NCBI RefSeq assembly: GCF_018100795.1
Contig: NZ_JAGJDY010000003.1
Location: forward strand, 310,001-374,000
Length of the DNA stretch: 64,000 nucleotides
Direction of reading: 5' to 3'
Source of the DNA: Alteromonas sp. MMG017
GTDB taxonomy: Bacteria > Pseudomonadota > Gammaproteobacteria > Enterobacterales > Alteromonadaceae
Part shown: in pieces, positions 9,378 to 19,033 of the stretch
Layout: each line of letters starts with the position of its first letter
How positions within the stretch are numbered: the stretch's first letter is position 1
Notes under the pieces: model-generated
What the model was told of the DNA's origin: nothing
Seen by the model: only the letters and a program-made list of their open reading frames with translations
Database searches by the model: none
Program-made: the position numbers and the translations under genes

Positions 9378-12300
9378 TCAATTTTCCTCACCCTTACGGT
9401 AGGGAATGTCAACTTCTAGGCGTTCTATTTCAGTACTTCTTTGCTGTGGCGATCCGGTATTTCGGGCTAGCCAACTGTAAGCGGTAGGCACTACGTATAA
9501 AGTCATGAAAGCTGAAACCAGCACGCCTGCCGCGATAACCATACCAATTACCATGCGACTTTCCGCACCAGGCCCAGAGGCAAACACTAAGGGCAAAGAA
9601 CTAAATACCGTCGTAAAACCAGTCATAACGATTGGGCGAAGACGCTGAGCAGCGGCACGTCGTAAGGCATCTTCAAAGTTCATACCGGCATCTCGTAGCT
9701 GATTAGCAAACTCCACAATCAAAATACCGTTCTTCGCCGCAAGGCCAATCAACATAACCAGGCCTATTTGGCTATAAATATTAAGTGTCATCCCGGCAAA
9801 GAATAAGCCGATAAAAGCACCTACCAGCGCGAGCGGTACGGTTAGCATTATGACTAACGGATGCACCCAACTTTCAAATTGGGCAGCAAGAATGAGGTAT
9901 GTAACAGCTAACGCCAGCATAAACACATAGACAAAGGAATTCCCTTGTTCTTGATAAAGTTGTGACTCGCCTTTGTAGTCGATAGACACATTGTCAGGCA
10001 GCTCTGTGCGTACGATATTTTCAAGGTAAGCCAAGCCTTCTCCTAATGTATAATCGCCGGCAAGGTTTGCTGAAATAGTGACAGCTCGCATGCGGTTATA
10101 GCGATTTAAGCGAGACGACGTCGCCTGCTCTTCGAAAGTAAGCAAGTTGTCCATGGGAATAAGCTCGCCGCTTCTTGAAGAGCGAACATAAAGATTATCG
10201 ATACTATTTGGGCTTCTGAAATCAGCCTCTATCCCCTCGATAATCACATCATACTCTTCGCCTCTATCTAAGAATGTAGATACCGTACGTTGCCCTAACA
10301 TCACTTCTAAGGTACGGCCAATATCACTAATAGACACACCCAAATCAGCGGCTCTGTCTCTGTCGATATTGACCAGAAGCTGAGGTGATGTTTCTTTATA
10401 GTCAGAATCGATACGAACTAAGTTTCTATTTTCTGATGCCTTTTCAATGAGGATGTCACGCCACTCAACTAAGTTCTCGTAGGTGTCACCTTGCAATACG
10501 AATTGCACAGGTCGGCCGAAGCCTGCGCCTGAAATCCCACTTCGCATGATGGCAAATGCTCTTACATCAGGTACGGCATCAAGCTTCGCACTTATTTCAT
10601 CCATCAATGTGAAGGTGCTAAAATCACGCTCATCCCAATCAGCAGAGCCAATAATAGCCATACCAGCATTGTTACCAAATCCAGGTGTACGTACCAGTAA
10701 CCTGCCTATTTTACCGCTTTCACGGTAGGGCATTAGGATGTCTTCGATAAGTTTTAGATTAGCAGCATTACTTTCGAAACTAGCCCCTTCTTGCGAATTC
10801 ATTAGAATATAAAAGTTACCGCGATCTTCTTTTGGTACGAATTCGCTGGGTAACTTCTCTGAAATCTGCACTAGCGCAACCACTGAAACAATCAGTAGTA
10901 GCACCATGATAAACGGCTGGTGAATAGTGCTTCCCAAGCTTTTGAAATAGCGATTTTCGAGTGCATGAAAACGCTTATCCATCCAAGCGCCAAACCCTGC
11001 TGAACGGGTACGTTTCTTTAGAATTTTCGACGCCATCATGGGCGATAATGTTAATGCGGTAAAACTAGAAAACGCCACAGCAGCAGCAATGGCCAGGGCA
11101 AACTCAGTAAACAAACGCCCAACATTCCCTTCAAGAAACACCAAGGGTACAAACACAGAAATCAGTACCAAGGTAGTTGCAATAACTGCAAAGCCAACCT
11201 CTCTCGCACCTCGATAAGCGGCTAATATGGGCGGCTCCCCCATTTCTATACGCCGGGAAATGTTCTCAAGTACCACGATGGCATCATCTACCACCAGCCC
11301 AATTGCCAGCACCATGGCAAGTAAGGTAAGTAGGTTGATAGAGAAGCCTAACGCGTACATCACAATAAATGCAGCGACCAACGACACGGGTACGGTGACC
11401 GCAGGAATCAGTGTGGCGCGTACATTGCCCAAGAAAAGGTAAATAACAATCACCACCATAAGCATGGCTATGGCAAGGGTTTCGTAAACTTCGTTAATCG
11501 ATGCTTCAATAAACACTGAGGAGTCATAGCTAGGCACAATGAAAATATTGTCCGGCAATGTTTCTTCAATCTTTCTAATTTGCGCTTTTGCTGAGCGAGC
11601 AACATCTAAGGTATTGGCTTTTGACTGCTTTATAATGCCCAATCCAATCATGTTAACGCCGTCACCTCTGAACTCGGTTTCGTCGTCTTCAGCCGCCAAT
11701 TCCACATTCGCAATTTCACCTAAGCGAACCAGGTATCCATCGTCTCCTACCGCAACCGTTAGGGCCGCAAAGTCTTCTGGCGATAAGAAAGTACGGGCTA
11801 CACGCACTTCAAAGTTTCTATCTAGCGACTCAACTTCACCGGCAGGAAGTTCAACGTTTTCAGAACTGATAATACTTTCAACATCAGTTACGGTAATGCC
11901 TCGCGCAGCCATCGCATTTCTATCAAGAAATACTTTCATGGCATAGCGACGACCACCACCAATTTGGACCCGCGCGACCCCATCGGCTACCGATAAGCGG
12001 TCTACCAAGAAGCGTTCTGCGTAGTCGGTAAGCTCCATGGTATTAAGATTCGTACTGCGTAAGTTGTACCAAACAATCGCGCTTTGATCGGAATCGGCCT
12101 TTGAAACTTCTGGGGGATCGGCCTGATCAGGTAGGTTATTTAACGCCCTACTCACTCGCTCTCGCACATCGTTGGCGGCAGCGTCGATATCTCGAGATAA
12201 TTTAAATTCTATGGTGATATCAGAACGCCCATTGGTGGACGTTGAGGTAATATTTTTAATCCCCTCAATACCCGAAATTCGGTCTTCGAGTAATTGAGTT

Positions 12301-12488
12301 ATGCGAGTTTCAACAATATTGGCCGATGCGCCCGTGTATTTGGTTGAAACCGATACAATAGGCGGGTCAATATCTGGGTATTCACGAAGGGCCAGCATAG
12401 AAATGGCGACCACGCCAAATATAATCAGCAGCAGGTTGATAACCGTTGCAAATACCGGTCTTTTTACTGAAATGTCAGATAACAACAT
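9378..12488 (-). CDS. RND multidrug efflux transporter (HAE1 family)
   Basis: Inner-membrane proton-driven pump of the AcrB/MexB type, 1036 residues. It starts with the canonical MLLSDISVKRPVFATVINLL. Two RND repeats each carry a large periplasmic loop. The proton-relay helix contains GLVVDDAIVVLENI (paired Asp residues, about position 405), and the second half has the matching GLAAKNGILIVEFANQLRD. It lies 3 bases downstream of its membrane fusion protein gene, so the two form an operon. There is no outer-membrane factor here; it presumably uses a TolC encoded elsewhere. Substrates are unknown. Confidence 0.96.
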   Translation of the reverse strand: MLLSDISVKRPVFATVINLLLIIFGVVAISMLALREYPDIDPPIVSVSTKYTGASANIVETRITQLLEDRISGIEGIKNITSTSTNGRSDITIEFKLSRDIDAAANDVRERVSRALNNLPDQADPPEVSKADSDQSAIVWYNLRSTNLNTMELTDYAERFLVDRLSVADGVARVQIGGGRRYAMKVFLDRNAMAARGITVTDVESIISSENVELPAGEVESLDRNFEVRVARTFLSPEDFAALTVAVGDDGYLVRLGEIANVELAAEDDETEFRGDGVNMIGLGIIKQSKANTLDVARSAKAQIRKIEETLPDNIFIVPSYDSSVFIEASINEVYETLAIAMLMVVIVIYLFLGNVRATLIPAVTVPVSLVAAFIVMYALGFSINLLTLLAMVLAIGLVVDDAIVVLENISRRIEMGEPPILAAYRGAREVGFAVIATTLVLISVFVPLVFLEGNVGRLFTEFALAIAAAVAFSSFTALTLSPMMASKILKKRTRSAGFGAWMDKRFHALENRYFKSLGSTIHQPFIMVLLLIVSVVALVQISEKLPSEFVPKEDRGNFYILMNSQEGASFESNAANLKLIEDILMPYRESGKIGRLLVRTPGFGNNAGMAIIGSADWDERDFSTFTLMDEISAKLDAVPDVRAFAIMRSGISGAGFGRPVQFVLQGDTYENLVEWRDILIEKASENRNLVRIDSDYKETSPQLLVNIDRDRAADLGVSISDIGRTLEVMLGQRTVSTFLDRGEEYDVIIEGIEADFRSPNSIDNLYVRSSRSGELIPMDNLLTFEEQATSSRLNRYNRMRAVTISANLAGDYTLGEGLAYLENIVRTELPDNVSIDYKGESQLYQEQGNSFVYVFMLALAVTYLILAAQFESWVHPLVIMLTVPLALVGAFIGLFFAGMTLNIYSQIGLVMLIGLAAKNGILIVEFANQLRDAGMNFEDALRRAAAQRLRPIVMTGFTTVFSSLPLVFASGPGAESRMVIGMVIAAGVLVSAFMTLYVVPTAYSWLARNTGSPQQRSTEIERLEVDIPYRKGEEN

Positions 12489-12491
12489 GGC

Positions 12492-13553
12492 TTAACCCTC
12501 GTTGTTACGGTTAAGAACGTTAACAGCAGACTGGTCGCGTACTCTAAGCGTGCCTTCTGTTATCACTTCGTCACCAGCTTTAAGGCCTGACACAATTTGA
12601 ACAATACCAGGGCGGCGTTCACCAATCAACACTTCACGCTGATGGGCAACGTCGTCTTCTACCACATACACATATTGAATATCTTGCACTGGCACTAAGG
12701 CTTTCTCAGGAAGAATAAGCGTATCAAGCACACGTTTTTCAACCACGATAGTAAGTAACATGCCTGGTCTTAATCGCTGGTCTTTGTTATCGATAATGGC
12801 GCGTACGCTAATTGCGCGGCTGATGGGATCTAATCGGGTATCAATATGCGTAATTTCGCCGCTAAATCTTTCACCAGGATAGGCCACCGATGTAGCAGAA
12901 ACCTTCTGACCTTTCGCTACACTCGCCAATTGATTTTCGGCAATACTGAAATCAACTTTTACTACGCTAATATCATCAAGGGTAGTTATAACGCCAGCGG
13001 GCTGAACCAATGAGCCAATACTGACTTGTCGTGCGCCCAGCACACCTGAAAATGGCGCGCGAATTTGTAAATCATCAACCTGTGCTTCAGCGATGTCTAA
13101 TTGCGCTTCTAATCCTTTTACCCGTGCTTGTTGTTCATCAAGCAGCTGCTCAGATGCGGCGCTAGATTCACGTAAATTAAAAATACGGGTGTATTGACGC
13201 TTTGCTTCATCAATATTGGCGCGCAATTCAGCAACCCGAGCCAACTCTTCATTGTTGTTTAGCTGAATAAGCACTTGGCCAGCTTTCACACTATCGCCAT
13301 CTTCGAAGTTAACTGAGCGTACGGTTTCGGTAACTTGTGCAGTGACCGCTATCGATTCATTCGCTCTGGCAGTGCCAAGGGCTTCAATAGTAATCGCCAT
13401 TGCGCCTTGCTCTACCAATATGGTTTTCACTGTTGTGGCTAAAGGACCGCCTTTTTTCACCTCTTCTTCTGCAGGCAAGTTTACATAGACAACCACAGCC
13501 GCTAACAATAAAGCCCCTATTAGTAATGGAGATAGTAATTTGCGTGAAGACAT
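12492..13553 (-). CDS. RND efflux periplasmic adaptor (membrane fusion protein)
   Basis: Links the RND pump to an outer-membrane channel. I choose the ATG at 13553 (MSSRKLLSPLL) because a strong AGGAAAGG lies just upstream; the longer frame adds 15 poor residues. The 353-residue product has one N-terminal membrane anchor, a first lipoyl half around VNFEDGDSVKAGQVLIQLNN, a short coiled coil, then RAPFSGVLGARQVSIGSLV and the beta-barrel and membrane-proximal domains. It is cotranscribed with the pump gene. No local regulator gene is visible. Confidence 0.94.
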   Translation of the reverse strand: MSSRKLLSPLLIGALLLAAVVVYVNLPAEEEVKKGGPLATTVKTILVEQGAMAITIEALGTARANESIAVTAQVTETVRSVNFEDGDSVKAGQVLIQLNNNEELARVAELRANIDEAKRQYTRIFNLRESSAASEQLLDEQQARVKGLEAQLDIAEAQVDDLQIRAPFSGVLGARQVSIGSLVQPAGVITTLDDISVVKVDFSIAENQLASVAKGQKVSATSVAYPGERFSGEITHIDTRLDPISRAISVRAIIDNKDQRLRPGMLLTIVVEKRVLDTLILPEKALVPVQDIQYVYVVEDDVAHQREVLIGERRPGIVQIVSGLKAGDEVITEGTLRVRDQSAVNVLNRNNEG

Positions 13554-13698
13554 AACCTTTCCTATTGGTAAATATGCACCACGTGATAAAGTAACCAAGT
13601 TGGTGCATTAACGAGATTCAGGGGCGCGTTCAAACCAAAACCTTTATCTACGTTTTTATTATTATTAATTTTTTCTGAATAGTATTTTACCCAAACTA

Positions 13699-14220
13699 AT
13701 GAGTATCAATTTTCGCTTATCATCCATTTTGGTAGTTTTAACGCTTTTTGGATGTACAAAGACGGTGCCTGAAGCGCCTTTTTGCCGAAGCACGAATAAC
13801 GATGAGCATACTCAAAGTGCCGCAGCATGCATCATTAAGGTGCAAAGCAAAGCGCTTTTGATTAAACATCGCCTTTCAAATCGTTTAGATTTTCCCGGTG
13901 GTGGAAAAAAAGATGGCGAATCATTAGTTTGCGCAGCCCACCGAGAAACATGGGAAGAAACAGGTTTCAATGTCGAGGTCGGTGAAAAACTGGCCGTTAC
14001 ACAAAACGGTCTTGCGCTATTTGAGTGTACATTAAACGCTGGGGTAGAACACTTGCCAGATGTGTTTGATGCGCCGCCATGGGCAAAACTAGAAGTGATT
14101 GAATTAGTACAAGCCGATCCCTTTTTACTCACTCATATCGAACTTCGCTTTCCTGATGACCTTATTGCGTTTCGCGATAGCTTTAATAAAATTGAAGTGA
14201 GCCAGTCCCAGCAAGAATAA
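13699..14220 (+). CDS. exported Nudix hydrolase, probable lipoprotein
   Basis: A 173-residue protein with a hydrophobic N-terminus ending in LTLFGC, a plausible lipobox with Cys at residue 19. It has a complete Nudix box: in GGKKDGESLVCAAH followed by RETWEETGF, the G-x5-E-x7-RE-x2-EE-x-G spacing is exact. Nudix enzymes hydrolyse nucleoside diphosphates linked to another group, normally in the cytoplasm. This one appears anchored outside the inner membrane, where the substrate cannot be a typical nucleotide pool. It stands alone, divergent from the RND operon. The Nudix call is firm; the location is a prediction. Confidence 0.88.
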   Translation: MSINFRLSSILVVLTLFGCTKTVPEAPFCRSTNNDEHTQSAAACIIKVQSKALLIKHRLSNRLDFPGGGKKDGESLVCAAHRETWEETGFNVEVGEKLAVTQNGLALFECTLNAGVEHLPDVFDAPPWAKLEVIELVQADPFLLTHIELRFPDDLIAFRDSFNKIEVSQSQQE

Positions 14221-14336
14221 TGTGTGAGTAGTTGTGCCAATGCCCTTGCTTTGGTAATTTGACTACCCGCTGATATCAGAAGGCATTAAGCCATCATTAT
14301 CTTCATGTTTAGCCTACGATATTTAGGAGACAGGCC

Positions 14337-15104
14337 GTGTATTCATTAGCTCCTCTTAGCCTTAAAGGCAAAGTGTCTGAAATAGAATGGCAAACCCGCG
14401 TCGATTTAGCTGCATGCTATCGACTGGTTGCTGATATGCGTTGGGGTGACCTTATCTATACGCATATTTCGGCGAAAGTCCCCGGTACCGACCATTACTT
14501 AGTTAACGCCTTTGGTTTAGGGTTTGACGAAGTGACAGCGTCTAACCTTGTCAAAGTAGACCTTGAAGGTAACATTCTTGATGACTCACCTTATCAAATA
14601 AACCCAGCTGGATTTACTATCCATAGTGCCATTCACGAAGTTCGTCACGATGCACTCTGTGTTATTCATTTGCACACACTCGCCACCATTTCGGTGGCAT
14701 CGGTAAAAGGCGGTTTAAAGCCTTGGAGCCAGTATTCTTTATTTTCACTTCCCTCGCTGTCTTACCATAGTTACGAAGGCTTAGCAGTGAACGATAGTGA
14801 AAAGAAAAGCCTACAAGATGATTTGGGCGATACCAATCATATGCTATTGCCTAATCATGGAGGGCTAACAGTAGGCCCCACCGTAGGCGATGCGTTCATG
14901 CGCTTTTATGATTTACAAAGGGCTTGTGAAATTCAGCTGGCACTCATGCAGTCGAATGAAGAGGTTATTGATATACCACAGCCTATTATCGACGGTATTT
15001 ATCAGCAAGCCAGCGTAGTTCACAGTGGTGAAACCGGCGGCCAGAAAGCCTGGCCCGCCATGTTAAGAAAAGCCTATAAGCTTGACCCTGGCTTTTGTGA
15101 ATAA
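14337..15104 (+). CDS. class II aldolase/adducin family protein
   Basis: A 255-residue member of the zinc-dependent class II aldolase/adducin family. Zinc ligands are visible as CVIHLHT and the later LPNHGGLTVG. The glutamate used by fuculose-phosphate aldolase appears replaced (NPAGFTIHSAIH), as in many sugar-acid or adducin-like members, so retro-aldol cleavage is likely but not certain. The start is a GTG at 14337 with TTAGGAGA upstream. An enolase-superfamily dehydratase follows 66 bases later, and a dehydrogenase/lactonase pair lies 3 kb away on the other strand. Together they suggest breakdown of a sugar or sugar acid. Confidence 0.88.
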   Translation: MYSLAPLSLKGKVSEIEWQTRVDLAACYRLVADMRWGDLIYTHISAKVPGTDHYLVNAFGLGFDEVTASNLVKVDLEGNILDDSPYQINPAGFTIHSAIHEVRHDALCVIHLHTLATISVASVKGGLKPWSQYSLFSLPSLSYHSYEGLAVNDSEKKSLQDDLGDTNHMLLPNHGGLTVGPTVGDAFMRFYDLQRACEIQLALMQSNEEVIDIPQPIIDGIYQQASVVHSGETGGQKAWPAMLRKAYKLDPGFCE

Positions 15105-15170
15105 TCCCTTTTAAGCGTCGTTGGCAGTGCCGCTAGCAGCGACTACAAATAGACAATAGAGAAACAATAA

Positions 15171-16355
15171 ATGAAAGTAACCAAAGTAGAAATATTCGAT
15201 ATTGAGTGCCCCAAACGCCCAGCATGGAACCCTGTTTTTGTGCGAGTGTATACGGATGAAGGCATTGTCGGTGTGGGTGAAGCGGGCTTAGCTTATGATT
15301 GGGGTCATAGTGCTGCAGCGCACATGATCAAAGAAATTGCCGAAGCCATGTTAATTGGCTTCAACCCATTTCACACAGAGCTATTGTGGTCGCGTATGCT
15401 ACGTGAAGGTTTTTGGGGCTTAGGTGGCGGACCTGTTATTTATGCAGCAATGAGTGCCATTGATACTGCACTTTGGGACATTAAAGGCAGAGCCCTAAGC
15501 TTACCTGTGTACGAATTATTGGGCGGAAAAACCAATGGCAAACTACGCAGCTATGCTAGCCAGTTGCAGTTCGATTGGGATAAAGAAGTCACCAAGCTTA
15601 ACGACCCTGCAGATTATGCTCGTGCTACCGAAAAAGCATTAAAAGACGGCTACGATGCGGTAAAAGTAGACCCTATTGTTTACGATAAAGATGGCGTGAC
15701 GCATTTCGATCGCACTAAACTTTTCTCTAAGCCAGAATTAAAGTTATTTAAAGCTCGCTTACAAGCTATACGCGACACCATGGGTGAAGACGGTGATATT
15801 ATTTTTGAGTGCCACAGCTTGTTAGGGGCATCTACCGCCATACAGCTTGGCGACATTGTTGAAGAAATTGGCTGCTTGTATTACGAAGAGCCTGTGAATT
15901 ACCTAAATTCAAAACTACACGATAAAGTGGCTAAAAATGTAAACGTACCGATTGCTGGTGGTGAACGCTTATATCATCGCTGGGACGTGCGCCCATATTT
16001 AGAAGACCAATCTATTGATGTACTGCAGCCTGACGTAGGCCTGTGTGGCGGGTTTACTGAAGCGAAAAAAGTATGTGATTACGCCGACATCTATGACGTG
16101 CGCATTCAAGCACATGTCTGTGGCGGACCTGTGGCGACAGCAGCCAGTTTGCACTTGGAAACCGCAATACCTAACTTCTTAATTCACGAACATCACACTT
16201 ATGCCATTAAAGACTGGAACCGTGAGCTTTGTTTACAAGACCCACAACCTGTAAATGGCTTTATTGAAGCGCCAGACACGCCTGGATTAGGTATCGATTT
16301 AAATGACGAGATTGTTTACCGCTCGCCTCATATGACAGTAACAGAACTTAAATAA
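15171..16355 (+). CDS. enolase-superfamily sugar-acid dehydratase (mandelate racemase/MLE type)
   Basis: A 394-residue TIM-barrel enzyme with the N-terminal capping domain of the mandelate racemase/muconate lactonizing family. Magnesium ligands are E213 (FECHS), E239 (YEEP) and E265 (GGER), spaced exactly 26 residues apart. H215, two residues after the first ligand, and the later AHVCGGP histidine are the acid/base groups seen in galactonate and mannonate dehydratase-type members. The usual reaction is dehydration of a sugar acid to a 2-keto-3-deoxy acid, which a downstream aldolase can split; the preceding gene is such an aldolase. The exact substrate cannot be read from the sequence. Confidence 0.88.
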   Translation: MKVTKVEIFDIECPKRPAWNPVFVRVYTDEGIVGVGEAGLAYDWGHSAAAHMIKEIAEAMLIGFNPFHTELLWSRMLREGFWGLGGGPVIYAAMSAIDTALWDIKGRALSLPVYELLGGKTNGKLRSYASQLQFDWDKEVTKLNDPADYARATEKALKDGYDAVKVDPIVYDKDGVTHFDRTKLFSKPELKLFKARLQAIRDTMGEDGDIIFECHSLLGASTAIQLGDIVEEIGCLYYEEPVNYLNSKLHDKVAKNVNVPIAGGERLYHRWDVRPYLEDQSIDVLQPDVGLCGGFTEAKKVCDYADIYDVRIQAHVCGGPVATAASLHLETAIPNFLIHEHHTYAIKDWNRELCLQDPQPVNGFIEAPDTPGLGIDLNDEIVYRSPHMTVTELK

Positions 16356-16416
16356 CGAAACGCTTAGATTGGGGCAATGATTTTTGCCCCGCCTGTTTTC
16401 AAGGATAAGAAGAAGT

Positions 16417-17703
16417 ATGTCAGCCTCGGCTTCCTCATCGGCTTTATTGTACTCACCGCCCGTCTCTATTGTTACGTATACGCCTATCGCGTTAACCCGT
16501 AAATTCAGTGCGCTTACGCCGTCTTTAACCAGCAAAGTTGAAGAAGTCATGCACAGCCAAGATTGGGTACTTAATCAAGAAAGTAAACTGGACATGGGCT
16601 ATGTATCTACCGATTCTGACTTATTAAGCCCCATGTTTACCCCATTAGCAAAACTTGAAGTCGATCATGAAAGTCCAGCTTTTCAACATGCATTTTCAAC
16701 CCTAGAAGAAATAGGCCTTAAGCTTCAAGGTTTAAATTTACGCTTATATCAAACAGGCATTGCTACCTTACAAGCGACATTGGCACCCGCATCTCAGGAA
16801 CAACTCACTCTATGTTGGCAAAAGATTGAAAACAGAGATATTGAACAAAGCCTGTCTTTAATTTTACAAGCGGCAGGAGGTGTAATGATTAACTTGCTAA
16901 ACACCACCTTTGATACACTAAGTAAACGCTGTAAATTATTGACCTCTGAACTCACCGACAGTGACGCGGTATTGTGGACCGGCCGTTGTTATATTACTCG
17001 CGTTCCAGAATCTGCCGTAGAAGCCAAACAGGCGTTCTCAATTATTCATGAATGTCCGCCTAGCAACTACGAGAACGATGAGGCTTTCTTTCGTTCGGGA
17101 AATTGCCTATTTTTAAACAATGATATTTCACTGTCGTTGGATAACCGGCGGGTTCTGTTTTTGCTTCAGCATTTCAATGCGATGTTGTATGCCTATCAAC
17201 AATCGATGAGCAACGCGTACCATCAGCTGCAATCGCTTAAAGTTCTGTCGACGGGGCGGCGCAGAAAAGCCCTTGAAAAGTTGATCCAGCGCATGGTTTC
17301 AATTAGAACCCTAGAGTATATTCGATTGGAGTTTTGTGATTCGCTTCGAGGACTGCAAGGAAGTCGAAAGCCACTCGCGAACGCACTCATAGATGCATGG
17401 GAAATTAATGCCGTAGAAGAGAGTTTGCTTGATAGGGCAGCCTATATTAACAACGCCATATCAAGTTACGAGAACCAACTTAATCGTGCTATAAATAAAT
17501 CGATTGAAGTAATACTCATGCTAATTGGGGGTATTTCTTTGGTGGATATTACCAACAACTTTGTCGCCGCATCACAATCTGTGAAGCATGATTCAACGTG
17601 GGGTATCTACGATATATTCTCGCTAATGTCATCTGAAAATACGGTTAACCTAGCCTTAATAGCGGTGCTGTTAATGGCCTTACTATTTGCGAAGAACAAA
17701 TGA
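16417..17703 (+). CDS. unknown protein with C-terminal membrane segments
   Basis: I do not recognise this 428-residue protein. The start is the ATG at 16417 after AAGGATAAGAAG; an upstream TTG adds 11 unlikely residues. The N-terminal third looks mixed and soluble, the middle (about 230-360) is helical and probably coiled-coil with a basic stretch TGRRRKALEKLIQRM, and the C-terminus has two hydrophobic segments (ILMLIGGISLVDI and VNLALIAVLLMALLFAKNK). The soluble-helical-two-TM order recalls CorA/RMD1-type proteins only in outline; I see no GMN motif. Its stop overlaps the next gene as ATGA, so the two are translationally coupled. Confidence 0.8.
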   Translation: MSASASSSALLYSPPVSIVTYTPIALTRKFSALTPSLTSKVEEVMHSQDWVLNQESKLDMGYVSTDSDLLSPMFTPLAKLEVDHESPAFQHAFSTLEEIGLKLQGLNLRLYQTGIATLQATLAPASQEQLTLCWQKIENRDIEQSLSLILQAAGGVMINLLNTTFDTLSKRCKLLTSELTDSDAVLWTGRCYITRVPESAVEAKQAFSIIHECPPSNYENDEAFFRSGNCLFLNNDISLSLDNRRVLFLLQHFNAMLYAYQQSMSNAYHQLQSLKVLSTGRRRKALEKLIQRMVSIRTLEYIRLEFCDSLRGLQGSRKPLANALIDAWEINAVEESLLDRAAYINNAISSYENQLNRAINKSIEVILMLIGGISLVDITNNFVAASQSVKHDSTWGIYDIFSLMSSENTVNLALIAVLLMALLFAKNK

Positions 17704-18053
17704 ATAAGCGCACAAAATTTACCATTATATTGACACCAGGCACACACGCATACGAACCAGTAAAAGAAGCGTTAAACGAATATTTATCCACCTATTATGG
17801 TGGATGCACGCACTTTGATTGTGAAGGGTCTTGGCGCGAAGATGCGTGCGAATTCAAACCTCGTTACGACGCCAATTTAATTACCGAGAAGTCACTGTGT
17901 GTGTGGTGCGCGGTAATGCCAGATAAAGCAGAGCGCTTTGTGGATGAGCTTCGTGCATTCCTCACTATATTGAAAAAACAGCAAAGCGCAGAGTTTAGCT
18001 TTATTCATATTGAAAGCCAGACAGTGGCCGCCCACCATCAACTTATAGACTAA
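17700..18053 (+). CDS. unknown small protein coupled to the membrane protein
   Basis: A 117-residue protein of unknown function starting MNKRTKFTIILTPG. Its ATG overlaps the stop codon of the upstream membrane protein (ATGA), indicating translational coupling and probably a physical or functional partnership. It has four cysteines in the middle (one each in GGCTH, DCEG, DACEF and VWCAV, plus SLCVW), no signal peptide and no membrane helix, so it should be cytosolic. A degenerate tandem repeat follows. The pair lies between two halves of a sugar-catabolism region but shows no sign of being enzymes of that pathway. Confidence 0.75.
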   Translation: MNKRTKFTIILTPGTHAYEPVKEALNEYLSTYYGGCTHFDCEGSWREDACEFKPRYDANLITEKSLCVWCAVMPDKAERFVDELRAFLTILKKQQSAEFSFIHIESQTVAAHHQLID

Positions 18054-18069
18054 AAAGCGATATATAGGC

Positions 18070-18118
18070 GCAAGCCCTTGGGTGCCCGCTCTTGGGTGTA
18101 AGCTCTTAGCTGCAAGCT
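18070..18118. repeat. degenerate 15-base tandem repeat
   Basis: Three imperfect units of about 15 bases sharing the core GCYCTTGGGTG (CAAGCCCTTGGGTGC, CCGCTCTTGGGTGTA, AGCTCTTAGCTGCA) in the short gap after the unknown 117-residue gene. Probably slipped-strand expansion; no function is evident. Confidence 0.45.
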
Positions 18119-18163
18119 AGCGACGTAGCACTATCGCTTAAAATCGTGGCTGACATTAGTCGT

Positions 18164-19033
18164 TTAGATATCTAGGCCATACCAACGAGCGGTATTGTTT
18201 GCCAACAAGCTGCATTTCTCGTCAAAGGTAAACTGCGCCAGCATTTTTTCATATTGCAGCCAAAGCGCTTGATAACTGTGGCGCCAGTTAGAAAGTGGAA
18301 AATTGCTTGCTAACATTACTCGCGACACGCCAAATATAGCTATCGTTTCCACGACAATATTTTGCGCACTGAGCCAATGCCAATCTCTGCACTGCATTTC
18401 CCACCCTGAGAGTTTTACTGCCACCCGAGAACACTGAGCGAGTGCGTTCATATTAATTCGCCACTGCTTAATGTAGGTAGCGGTAACAGCAGAACCTAAC
18501 AGCGCTGAACCTGCGTGATTAATAATGACTGAAAGTGCGGGCAATGCCTCTAATAACTTTAATAACGCTCTTACCGCCTCGCCGTCACCCAAATCCAGTT
18601 GGGCATCGAAAGACAATCCATATTCGCTACTACGCTTAAGCGCATGTTTTGTTTTAGGGTGGGTTAATATAAAGTCGGCTTGTTCATCTAAAATATGGCG
18701 AAGCCCCGCGACTGAAGAAAACCCTGCCAATGTTTGAATATCAGACAAGGTCCGTTCACTACATAAATCGATACTGGCAACGCTTTTAAACGGCAGTTGG
18801 GCTCGTTGTTCTAAATACCGGATCTCACGCCAAGGACGTTCATTGTCGAACCCTGCTTCAACATGCACGTAGCCTGCAAGAGTGTGACCACTAGAAAGTG
18901 TTAAGCTTCTTTCATCACATGATGATGCAATGGCTTGCTTGTCGTGCCAATACGGCGGATTTTGCGGCTTAAGCCAGTGGTAATCACCCGCCTCAAGGGC
19001 AAAAAAATGTAGATGACCATCGACGATATTCAC
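18164..19033 (-). CDS. amidohydrolase-family lactonase-like hydrolase (COG3618 type)
   Basis: A 289-residue metal-dependent TIM-barrel hydrolase of the amidohydrolase 2 family, the family that includes L-rhamnono- and L-fucono-lactonases. The N-terminal DGHLHF metal motif, the VEAGF segment, the INHAG histidine and the ASNFP acid near the C-terminus follow the family order. The start is a GTG that overlaps the stop of the upstream SDR gene, so the dehydrogenase and hydrolase are translationally coupled. Oxidation of a sugar to a lactone followed by ring opening fits this pairing; the sugar is unknown. Confidence 0.86.
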   Translation of the reverse strand: MNIVDGHLHFFALEAGDYHWLKPQNPPYWHDKQAIASSCDERSLTLSSGHTLAGYVHVEAGFDNERPWREIRYLEQRAQLPFKSVASIDLCSERTLSDIQTLAGFSSVAGLRHILDEQADFILTHPKTKHALKRSSEYGLSFDAQLDLGDGEAVRALLKLLEALPALSVIINHAGSALLGSAVTATYIKQWRINMNALAQCSRVAVKLSGWEMQCRDWHWLSAQNIVVETIAIFGVSRVMLASNFPLSNWRHSYQALWLQYEKMLAQFTFDEKCSLLANNTARWYGLDI

